This document shows positions 51,252 through 62,693 of a DNA stretch of 64,000 nt, piece by piece. The notes below the pieces were generated by a model. It ran no database searches. It was not told where the DNA came from and was given only the letters and a program-made list of their open reading frames with translations. Source of the stretch: Psoroptes ovis (lineage: Eukaryota; Arthropoda; Arachnida; Sarcoptiformes; Psoroptidae); assembly GCA_002943765.1 (NCBI GenBank), contig PQWQ01000014.1:1054001-1118000 (forward strand). The letters run 5' to 3'. A program made the translations under genes and the position numbers. Positions within the stretch are counted from its first letter, which is position 1. Each line of letters opens with the position of its first letter.

Positions 51252-51726
51252 TTTTTGTCTTTGGATTTTTTCTCGGAGTTGATCAAAAATAATAAAACAT
51301 TTGACAATTTTGAATAATGAAAAATTTTGAATTTTTTTAAAAAACCACTTGTTGCTTCAATGATGATGATGATGATGATTTTAATGGTAATAATCATTAA
51401 TTGTTTGTCCGTTTATTTATTTTAATCAAAAATATTCGTTGATTTTTGAATTTGAAATCTTCAAAAAAAAAAAAATCAATCTTAAAAAAAATACCGTTCG
51501 TCTTCACAATCAATAATTTTTAAAAAAACTTTGACAATTTTTTTTCAGATTTTTTTTTCAAAAGTATAACCCTCATCATCCATACCATACAATAGTCATC
51601 GACAGACTGATTCGTTTTGATTTTGAATCAGTGTTTTTTTTATCCAAAAAAAAAAATTACTTCTTTTCAGTTTTCTTGGACATGTAGCGCATACCTTCAC
51701 ATGTACAAATACACACGAAACACTAC

Positions 51727-51752
51727 ACCACACACACACACACACACACACC
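51727..51752. repeat. (CA)n microsatellite
   Basis: Pure CA dinucleotide run, 26 bases, about 475 bp above the ovo start codon. Confidence 0.92.
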
Positions 51753-52397
51753 AAACAATTAGTGAAAATGCATACACACACACAGCAAAACAACCAGCCA
51801 GCCAGCCAAAGTTAAAATCTCAACAAAAACAGTAATAACAAGTAGAAATTCAAAATAAAAAAAAACGTGTTGCGCGCGCTAACAGTGAAAGTTATTTCGT
51901 TTTTTACATTTATTTTCATTATTTTCCCAGTACACACTTTTACCATTTAAAAAATTTCTCTCCGAAAAAAAAATCGTCGTTGATAATACTATTTGAAAAA
52001 ACCTGCTTGTGAATATTGAAAATTTTCACTGATGATCATCATCATCATCATCAACAACGCAGAGAGGTAGTTGTCTTTGATTTTTTACCACCATTCTACT
52101 AGCAGTGGTTGTTTGATGGTTTGGGTACGAAATAAGTTATATTCATCATCATTCATTGTTCAAACAATTGAAGAATACACTTGCTACGCAAGCTTTTCAT
52201 TTTCAATTTGTGTATATTTGTGCTGAGGTGGTACCCTTATTTTTACAATTTCATTTCAAATAAACAATATACAAAAGTATGCGCAACAATTCATCGTTAT
52301 TTCTTATTATTATTATTTCAAAAAACTGAAATTCTTGTTGCGCCATATTTTTTTTACTGTTGTTTTTTTTTAATTTCTGTTTTAAGAATTTTTTCAA

Positions 52398-52425
52398 AGG
52401 TAGGTAGGTAGGTAGGTAGGTAGGT
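52398..52425. repeat. (AGGT)n tetranucleotide repeat
   Basis: Seven tandem AGGT units read directly, followed by a few degenerate copies. Confidence 0.9.
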
Positions 52426-53218
52426 GGTTAGGTAAGTAGTTTAGCTAGTTTTTTTTTTCAAAGAAATTTGAATTCTTCAATATTAAATAATGTTATGATG
52501 CTGTTTGCTTTGAGAGAAAGTTTTTCGATCGAGATATCTTTGGGAAAAAAAATTTAGATTTGTCGGTCGAATGGTGAATGCTGTTCATTGGTGGTTGTAG
52601 TTATGGTGATAAGGTATCGATGTTATCGCGAAAGAAAAAATAAACGAATGATAAAGGTTGTAGGGTAGGTTTTATGTAATAAGGCATAGGTAGTGATGTG
52701 TTATGCAAGTTTTTTAAAACACTTGATGATGAAACAATTTGAAAATAACAAAAACGATAAAAGCGAACCGGTGGCACTTGTTTTTCTGTCCAAAAAAATT
52801 TTTTGATTCTCCATAAAATTTCATATGTAAATAACCAGAACAAAAATGAATGATCAATGAGAATCAATGATGATGAGCTAGCTTTTTGGCACATCTTTGA
52901 AGCTTGAAGCAAGCAAAACCGGTGGAATAAAATTTCCGGTCGATTTATCATCATTTCTGTGTGTATTTGAATGTATTTCATTCATTTATGAATGTTCAGA
53001 ATATTTATTTAAATAAATACTAAAAACAAACAAAATGAAAATTTTGTAGTGAAAATAAATGAAAAAAACAGGTTAAAGGTTATAACTTTTATTAAACAGC
53101 CAAAAAAAAAACAGCTTCAAAATTCAAATACATTCATACCATGTATTTGATTTGAATTGTTTTAATAATAATTTTTAATAATAGCCAAATGCACATAGAA
53201 TAGGAGAATATAGTTTAT

Positions 53219-53234
53219 ATGTGTGTGTGTGTGT
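53219..53234. repeat. (TG)n microsatellite
   Basis: Short pure TG run in non-coding DNA. A second TG run lies at about 53390-53402. Confidence 0.85.
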
Positions 53235-56200
53235 AAATAAACATTAAAAATATTCTTTGACTTTTTAATGAGATGAAATTGAAAATGATGATGATGGAAA
53301 AAACTACAGTTTTTTTTCTCGATCAATAATTTTAATGTATATTTGCACATTTGTAATTATATGTGTGTTTAGGTCAGTAAACCTGTATATGTGTGTGTGT
53401 GAATATGGTGGGGTAATCTATGCGAGAGATTACACAGATATTTCAATGATTTTTGAAATATTTTTGTGATTTGTGTATGTGTACCTGACCATTGATTCTT
53501 GGACGATATTCAATGATATTCGATTGATTATTGGATTTTATTTATTTCATTAATTTTAAATTTCAAAGAAATTCACGTGGAATTCACGTCAATTAATAAT
53601 CGTTGAAACCTCAAATGTCTGAGTTTCATCCGGTTTTCAGGTGAAATTTCGTTTTTTTTCCATTTATTTTATTATGAATTTCAAATTAAACATTTAAAAC
53701 TTGCGTGGCCACCACCGCCACCACCACCACCACCAAGTGGATGCTTCATTTTTGGCTTTGGCTTTGGCTGCATCATCTTTGTCTATTTATTTTATTCATT
53801 TGTTCATTTATTTATTTACCTTTCACTTTCTTTTGGGTAAAAAGAAAAGAATTTATTTTATTTTTTTCGATTTTCAAGCGAATAACATTGCTGCTGCTGT
53901 GGCTGCTTCGAACCAAAATTTATTATATCATTAATAGTTTTTCTCGGTTTGATGCATTTTTTCGAAGACTTTAATGATAAATAGTTGTGTTCGTATAAGA
54001 GTAGGGAGTGTAAGATGCTATTATTATCGCCATTATTTCGTTTATTTCGTTCATTTTCTTCTTCATATTTGTTTGTTGCCATCTTGACCTTGATTGCGGA
54101 CTTTGTCTCTTCAGGCTCATCGTCATCTCCGTCATTATCATCATCGAAATCATCGTTAACAATTGAGAAAATTATATACGCGCCCTTAAGGCAGAAACCA
54201 GTCATCCATTCCGATCAATCCATACCTGCAAACAAGCAAGCATGCATCGATTTTTTCATATTTAGATTGATGTAAATTGATGATGGTTAGACTTATTTTT
54301 TTTGTTGAAAAGAAAAGGAATTTTTTTCTTCAAGAAATAAAATCAAATACAGCATTGATCACATGAAAATGATGGACAATGAACAATAATAATGATTTAA
54401 TCGTTTGTTATTTACTTATTTTGCTTGATGTAAATGTACTTTTGAATAGTTCAAGAACAATCATTTGTTTGTTTCTGTTTGTGTGTGTAATCATTGATTA
54501 TCATCGATTACATAAACAATATAATCGATCAAAATCTGTCAAAATCAAATTTGATTATTTATTTCTTTGATTTTTCTATTTTTGAAATTTTAATCCTTTC
54601 ATTTTCATCCGTTTGTCTCATATAGTTATAATGTGATTTTGTCTGGTTTTGACCAGTAGAAATTTGTATTTTTTGACCGGAAAAATTGTCAATCAATCAA
54701 ATCAATGAATGAATGAATGAATATGAGTAAATCAGTTTTCAATTTCTTTTGGCTAAATCGATTCATTCAAGTTTTTTCTTTCCTTAAAATTTTTATGTAA
54801 CTGAGACACACGAAAAATTAACGTGATTTTTCCTCTTTCTTAGGACCATCTGGTTCGCTTTCGTTTTTCAAATTTTCATTTTTTCAAATAATTGACCCAT
54901 ACTACTCGTAGACATAAACATACACCAAAACACTTACGCTCACACAACTGACCAACTGACCGAGTGAATCGTTATCGATAATAATCACACCATTTTTTAC
55001 CCTGAAGGACCAAATTTTTTTCTTTGATTTGCAGTTACTTTGAGCTTCCACCCAAACACGGTGGTGGAAAACAAAAATAAGGCCAAATTTCTCATATTTG
55101 AATATTTGGTCAAAGAAAAAAACCTTCGATTTTTTTCTGTTCCATATTTGACCTTTATTATTATTATTATTATGAAGCACATAGAAAATGCCAAAAAAAC
55201 TGACCATACAACCCAGCGAACAACAACAACAACCAGCTGACCAGCACTTTACTGGCCTAATAATTGAATTAATAAAGATGATTGAATAGACAGAAAACAA
55301 GAATCCTTTTTTTTCAGTTGTGAATTGATATAACCGGGTCATATTTCAGCAGTGTCTGCATATGCATATGCAATATTCAATTCAAACCATTCATTCATTC
55401 ATGAAAAGTGAGTTTTCGGGTTTTTTCACTGATTTCATTATGGCTGGACAATTTCTTGTTGCGCCGGGTTTACACTATTTCTTATTTAACCGGTACTTTA
55501 TATTATCCGGTTTTCAAATGGCGAACATGAAAAATCTGTTAACAAATTTTTAAAACAGAAATTTACGATTCAAACTAGAAAAAAAACGCAGATGTTTACC
55601 TGCTGCTGAATACTATTTCAATGTATGCTGGTAGGGTATTTGTGAATTTATACGGTCAAAAAAAACGAGAGCAAATAATCATATAAAAGATAATAATCAA
55701 TTAATCAAATAATAAAGAATTGAAAATATTCTGGTTCATCCAAGACGAAAAACAACCAAAAAAAACTAAAGATTTATTTCATTATTACATAACAATATTT
55801 TCGGATGATGATGATGATGATAATCTTTGTAGCTGAGCAGCTGTAAAGGTAAATATTCAACCAAAAATATTCAACCAGAAATATAATCAACAACAACAAC
55901 AACAACCGACAACATATGTCAATTGTTGATTGAAAACAATTAATATTATTAAAAAGGAACAGAAAATTAATCAAAAATAAATTACAAAAATCAAAAATCA
56001 ATGAGGCACCAATCTTGTAATTTTCTCAATTTTTGAATCTGGCAACATTTGGTTGACTTTTTGGTTTAATTAATTTTTTTTGTTTGTTTGTTTGTTTCAA
56101 TTTCAGTTACAAATCCAAATGAATAAATGAATGAATCAAGCTCCTCTTTTCAAGAATCAAAAATGTTTGGCCAAATGTTTGTTTTACTAATCGTGAAACA

Positions 56201-56896
56201 CAAAGGTTGATGGTGGTGAATTGAAATAAAAGAAAGTAGATTCAAATTCAAAGACTTCTGGTTTTTTTTTCATTCCAAATTCATTTGTTTCTTGAGAAAT
56301 TGTTCCAAATTCAAATTCAATTCAATTTTTAGATTATTTAATGATTTGATCATGAATCTTGAAGGTTAAATTTCATTTTGTAAAATTCCAAATGTTCTTA
56401 AAAGAAAATCTTCAGAAAAAATCTGCTTCCATCCATCCCAAAGAACACAGTGAAAAAATTCCAAATGTTTTTCTGATCCAAAGAAATGGAAAAATCTAAA
56501 GTTTCCAGATTTATTTGAAACAAATACATCCAATCGCTAATCCAATGGACTAAGATTTAAATACGAATTCAAATTCCAATGATAATTCAATTCCATGTGA
56601 TTCAATGAATTCAAAATTCAATGAATTTTTAATAAATTCAAATCGATATTGATTTATGAATTGATTTGATTGATTGACAATCGAAAATCGAATAGAAGAA
56701 TGGCCACCACAACACACAAATAAATGGAAAAATTATCCTTGAAAATAAAACTAATAATTTCTAGTTATATAATTGTTGAATGATTGTTTAAAATGAAAAA
56801 ATATGAATTCATCGTAATGATTGTACCTTTTTCACATAATTCAAATCATGAATAGTTGAATGGTAATGAATACAACAATGATAATAATGCAAAATA

Positions 56897-56977
56897 TTAG
56901 GTTGTCCGCGAAGTTTTGGCCGATTTTCATGAGCAACTCTATTCGATTAAGCCGAATAAACTTTTCGGGCGGCCTAA
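56897..56977. mobile_element. mariner-like MITE, subfamily B, copy 3
   Basis: TTAGGTTGTCCGCGAAG to CTTTTCGGGCGGCCTAA, 81 bp, TA on both sides. The core TTTTCATGAGCAACTCTATT and the arm TTAAGCCGAAT look closest to the subfamily B consensus. Confidence 0.9.
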
Positions 56978-57698
56978 TATTTTCAATTTTCATTGCCATT
57001 GTTAATTCATCATCATATTCATTGAATATATTCATTGGATATTTACTAATACACACACGTATTGTATATGCATCATCAATACATCGTACATAATGCAAAA
57101 TACAATTCAGCCAAAAGTATCTAAGCTTATGTGAATTTTAAAGAAAAAAAAACCTATCAGGTTCATTGTTCGTGTAACCTTCAAAAAAAAAGCGAAAAAA
57201 ATTTGTGCAAATCAATGTTGAAAGGAATGTTGATAATGTAAAAGCATTGATATTTGGATGCCCAAAAATTGTGCACAGGTGATCAATAATTATAAGCATC
57301 GAACGATGCTTACCAACCTGTTATTTGATTTTTTCTTTTATTTTCACGTAATAATTTTCTTATCGATCAAAATCACGTTCATTTTCATTTGCTCGTTCGG
57401 GGATCCGTTCACCGATCGATCATCATCGTTCAAGGTATTCATTTTGATATTATCAGCTAGAAATCATCATTTTTTGCAGGGATGTGCACAACCTAAGCAT
57501 CGTCGGCAACAGCAACAGCTTAAAGCCAAGAAAGTCTTTGAAAAAACAAGTTCATAACCGTGAACTGTGTGTTCAATGCGCGCAGTTTTTTTATTATTTT
57601 CAATGCGTGTTGTTGCCAGCACATGTTTAATGTGTATTTTTACCTGTTATGAAATTTTTTTTTCTAATTTTTTCATGAAAACATCTTTCGTAGCCATC

Positions 57699-57723
57699 AA
57701 AAAAAAAAAAAAAAAAAAAAAAA
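57699..57723. repeat. poly-A tract (25 bases)
   Basis: The longest homopolymer noticed in the window, uninterrupted. Confidence 0.92.
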
Positions 57724-57842
57724 TGACCATCTCCAAGCAGCACACCCGAATATCTTTGGAGAAAAAAAAATGGTCTGGTCTTTGAATGATTGAAATGATC
57801 GAAGGAATTTCATTTTCTTTTGATTATTTAATGCAAAAAATA

Positions 57843-57922
57843 TTAGGTTGTTCGTAAAGTTCATTCGGCTCAATCAATAGAGTTGTTTATGAAAATCGGC
57901 CAGAACTTTCCGGACAACCTAG
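57843..57922. mobile_element. mariner-like MITE, subfamily B, copy 4 (inverted)
   Basis: TTAGGTTGTTCGTAAAG to CTTTCCGGACAACCTAG, 80 bp, TA on both sides. The core reads CAATCAATAGAGTTGTTTATGA, the reverse complement of the other B copies, so it is inserted the other way round. Confidence 0.88.
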
Positions 57923-58140
57923 TAAAAATGCGCCCACCAAATTAAATGAATTCAAGAAAAAAAAACGTGTTTGTCTATATTTATGTACCGAAAATAATTT
58001 CTCAAATGATGTTTTGATGATTGGAAAAAAATAGATGCTTTCCGAGAAACTAAATGATATAATGCATTAAGTATTGGTAATGGTGGTAAGCCAATCATCT
58101 TCAAATGAATAGCCATTGAACGCGTGCTTTTCAATAATTA

Positions 58141-58220
58141 TTAGGTTGTCCGAAAAGTTATGGCCGATTTTCATGAGCAATTCTATTGATTAAACGGAAT
58201 GAACTTTTTGGACAACCTTA
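58141..58220. mobile_element. mariner-like MITE, subfamily B, copy 5
   Basis: TTAGGTTGTCCGAAAAG to CTTTTTGGACAACCTTA, 80 bp, TA on both sides. It lies only 218 bp from the inverted copy 4. Confidence 0.9.
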
Positions 58221-59657
58221 TATTTACCAAAAATAAAATATTTGATTTTCAAAACAAATCTTATGCCATTTGCAATTCAGTTGTAATTCGCAATGGTGGT
58301 TACTATCGATCATTGATTATGATTATTATTATTTATTTATTCAGAAAAAAAAAATTTTCTTAGAGTTCAAGAACGTACATTTATTATTTTGATTTTATAA
58401 TTTTAAATATTTTTTCTTGAATAATAATCACTCTATGCAATCACACAAGTCATAAGTTGAAGAAATTCTCTTTGGAAGAATTTCTTCCAAATCCAATCAA
58501 ACCAAACGAATTTTCCCCGATTCAAAGCTTGAATCAAAGCTCTGCAAAAATTTGACAAAAATAAAAACTCGCACATTTTTCAAAATTCATAAATTTGAAA
58601 TTCCAATAATAAAAAATTGATCACCATAAATTCACGTGAATTACGTAATATCCACTTAAATATTAATGAATTTTGTTCATTTCACTTTGAATTAAATGAA
58701 TTTTCTCGAGAAGATAGCTGTTTTTCAACTTTTGAAATGAGAATTTTCAATTGAACGAAACACGCTAGGTCAATTTTTGATTTGACCCCAAGAAAAATCA
58801 AAATAAAATATTCGAAGATGTGTGTTTAAGGTTTTTATTTTTATTTTTATTTAGGGCTTGCTGTTCAAAACCATTTTTTTTTTTTTTTTTGAAATTAATA
58901 GGGATCAAAATCGATGCTCTGTGTGTGTGTGTTTCTGTGTGTGCATTGAGCACAGCCGCCTATATATTTTTAAAATTCAGATAAATTGTTTCTGGCAATT
59001 ATTATATATTTTGCAAATTGTCAAAGAATATTTCATTTTATTTGATTTCCATTTCAATTTCTTATGTCATCATTTGATTTTTCATGTTTGCAATCTGTTA
59101 TTGATAATTTGAAAAATTGTCATTATATTTTTCCATTGATATGGTCCCCCAATAAGAATTTCGAAAGTTTTTTTTTTATTTTATTGTTCTTGTTATTATC
59201 TTCATCATTTTTCTTTTAAATTTTCTCTGAAAAATAATTCAGGCGAAACACACTTGAATAATGATGAACCAGATTGCACTTACACATACACACACACAAT
59301 GATTGTCCACCATGATCGCCGTCTTAGTACATTTTTAGTTGATCTGATTCATTTTAGCTTAGTTTAGTTTTCGTATTTCATATGGTATAGTCATACGCTA
59401 TCCATCATCAATCTACCTGATGATAATGATCATATAATACAATACAATACAATACACTTGTTTTTTATTATTATTATTATTTCATTTCGCATGACTAACC
59501 ATCTTCATCCGAGAAAATTTCTAATGATAATGATAATAATGATGATAATTTTACATTCTTTTGAAAAGAATAGAATTTTATTGTATTCTACTTTTTTCAC
59601 CAGGTATATCAAAAGATAATTGACAAAATTGTAATCGACACATGATATTCATATGTA

Positions 59658-59737
59658 TCAAGGTGTCCGAAAAGTTCTTTTGGCTTAATCAATAGAGTCG
59701 GTCTTGAAAATCGGCCAAAACTTTTCGGCCAATCTAA
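59658..59737. mobile_element. mariner-like MITE, subfamily B, copy 6 (inverted)
   Basis: TCAAGGTGTCCGAAAAG to CTTTTCGGCCAATCTAA after TA, 80 bp. The core AATCAATAGAGTCGGTCTTGA shows the inverted B orientation. Both ends have point changes. Confidence 0.82.
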
Positions 59738-61488
59738 TGTATTTCTCTCGGTGTATCGGTGCACTTTTTTTCTAGTATTATTTTCAATTTCATCTTATTA
59801 TTCTTATTATTATAATTTTGTTTTATTTTCTTCATTTCTGAAAATAGAATGTGAATTTTCTCCATTGAAAATTACACATCTTACACATTACATTTCAAGA
59901 TGCCATCAAACTATTTCAAGGTAAAATTGTAATCATTTAATGATGATGATGATGATGATTATCATTTCTCTCTCTGACTCTTATTACTTGTAACTTGTAT
60001 TTTCTAATTAAATGATTGAATAATGTCTGCTTGTTGTTGTTGTACTAACTATGCGAACATTTTTTTCCATTATTTTTTTTTTCGTTTTCCAAACTGATCT
60101 TGATCTTGATCTTTGTGACAGGATTCCAGCCGAAAAAAACACACTAAATCACAAAATCTCTGCTCACAGGATGTTGTCATGGTCAACTAATCAAAAAAAA
60201 TTAAAAATTTGAAAATTTGGATCATTTATTTTATCAATTTTTTTCTGGTCTCGAATTTTTATCATTGAAAATTACCCCTGGAAAACTTTAAATCGAATCT
60301 CATTTGAAAATTCCTCGAGGGCTATTTATGAGATATGTTTTGTAAGAATAAAATTGAAATTCATATGACACATTTTAACCCGTTCGTTTTTTTCTTAAAC
60401 TTATTCACATTCACAATTCACTAATGACCAAAAGAATTTTAATCTTTCGAAGAATTTCGTTCATCGGTATCTTAAATTGTTTGTCATCATTCATTTCTTA
60501 AATTCCACCTGCCTGCACAGAAAAAATTAAGAAAAATCAAATCATACTGTTTTGGGTAATAATGATTGTCAATGTCTTTGGTTTGTATTATTATTATTAT
60601 TACCAGCATTACTTGTCATGAATTATGATTGTTAACCTGTTCTTCCAAAGCTTTTTACCAAGAAAAAAGTCATATTAAATATTGAAAGCCAAAATACTTG
60701 GAATGCTTAATTTCAACGAAACAACAACAATTCAACCGGCTTTTTCGTCGATAGATATTTGCATGCCGATAATCATTATATTGTTTGTTCGTGGATGAAT
60801 ATTCAAGAAAAATTTGAATATCGAAAAATTCGAGAAACTGAGAAAAGATAAATCATAAAATACGAACAAATACGAAAATTCAAAACAATAATCTTTATTC
60901 GACTTGATCATCATCATCATCATTATTTCAACAATCGTAAAGGTAATGTTAAGGGTAAGAATAATGATTTTTTGAAGAAATAATGTTATGTTTAAAGATA
61001 TGAAATTCCATAGGATTCAATGTAGAATGAAGTATGAAATGAAACAAACAAACGAATCAAAAACCTGTTTCATCATCATTATTCGTTTATTATCATTGTC
61101 TCACATACCCTTACCCTTATCCTTATAGCCTAAACAATTCATTCATTCATTATTATTATTTTGATTTTGATTAAACAAATGAATAAGAGTCAAAGTACAA
61201 GCATCATTAACAACAACAGCATTGAAAAAGTTATCAAAACATTTTCATTTTTTTTTTTCTAGAAAAATGATTCACGAACAATAAGACAAGTGAAAAACTA
61301 AGTATTCAACAAGCCAAACTTACAGTCAGATATACATACAATAAGCCAAAAAAAAAGTGGTTACCCATGAACCTTGCAACGAACGAACCAAATAATGATG
61401 ATAATAAAAAATGAAATTGAATCAAACAAACAAAAGCAAAAAGCAAAGTTAAGTAATAACTGAAATCAAAACTAACAGGTTGATTATA

Positions 61489-61571
61489 TTTTTGATTGTC
61501 CGAAAAGTTCTGGCCGATTTTCATGAACAACTCTATACGATTAAGCCGAATGAACTTTTCGGACAGCCTAA
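61489..61571. mobile_element. mariner-like MITE, subfamily B, copy 7
   Basis: The left end is decayed (TTTTTGATTGTCCG) and the right end intact (CTTTTCGGACAGCCTAA, then TA). The core TTTTCATGAACAACTCTAT and arm TTAAGCCGAATGAA mark subfamily B. Confidence 0.82.
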
Positions 61572-62693
61572 TATTTTTTATTAGATTCAGCCATTATTGA
61601 AGAACAAAACTGAATTGTTTGAAATTGTTTGAATTGAAAGAGAAAATAAAACTGGTTTCATTCAATTTTATTCAATGCATCATCATTCAAATGTTTCTAT
61701 GTGATTACTGATAAGCAACCAAAAAAGCCGTGCTACAAATAATAATGATGAATAATCATACATCAAAGATCATCACCATTCAGAGAGACGTCCGACGACA
61801 TTTATTCAAGTTTTTTCCATTTTTTTTTTTTTCATTATTTATTCGACGGCACACAACGACCATTTTCAAGGCCTTTCAAAGGTGGATTGTTCTCGTTGTT
61901 TTTTGCTGCTGTTGCTTTGATTGTACGTAGTAAATATTGAATATTGAATATGAATGAATGAATGAACAAATGAATGAATTCATTAAAAAGTTTGAATTGA
62001 ATAATATCGGCGAGAATTATTTCAATGATAATAACAATGATGATGTTGATGTTGTTGATGTTGATAATGGCTATTGACTGACAGGTGAAAGTTATTAGTT
62101 TTTTCAAAAATTTTTTCGCCTGTAGTTGAATGAATATTTGTATTCAGTCTATTTGAATATTCATTTCCACTTTTGTCTCCCTTTTTCACCCGAAAAAAAA
62201 TATGAAAGTTTTTCAAAATCCAGAAATACAGAATTTCAATGAATCATCATCATACGATGCAATCCATTTCAACAATAATAATTTGAAATTTATTTATTTA
62301 CATTTTTTATGAAAATTTCAAAGTCTAATCAATCAAACTATTAGAAAATTTTCAAAGAAACAAATTATTTTGTAAAATTCAATAATTATTCATTTAATCA
62401 AAAAATTTGTTAATAATTATTCGATTTATTATTTGAATTTGAATCGAACATGTCATTGAAATCCGAAGAATTAGAGGTCGACAATGGCTTTTTTGCTTTG
62501 TTTTCAATGAACATTAGTTTATATGAACATTTGAAACATTAATTGTTCTACAAATCGAAAAAAAATCGAGACAGTCTGACAATTAAAAATGCTGGATAAA
62601 TTATTTTTTCTTTATTTCATTTTCTAATTGGTTATAGAGAGGAAGAAAGGTTTATTTAGTATTGTTGCGAGCTTGTTGATTCATTAAAATATT

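Larger units (their letters stand above)
51252..62693. other. 11.4-kb upstream region of ovo
   Basis: No firm gene is seen. It contains CA, TG, TAGG, GATG and poly-A repeats and five mariner-like mini-elements, four of which lie between 56.9 and 59.8 kb. A few short open stretches (about 53680-53775, 53858-54205, 57377-57442, all minus strand) could be 5' exons of longer ovo isoforms; none is proved. Most of the rest is AT-rich and likely regulatory or inert. Confidence 0.55.

Noticed and set aside
62411..62515. Short minus-strand frame MFIENKAKKPLSTSNSSDF as a last exon
   Set aside because: A stop lies just before it in frame and there is no AG acceptor between that stop and the Met, so it cannot be joined to the candidate gene to its right.
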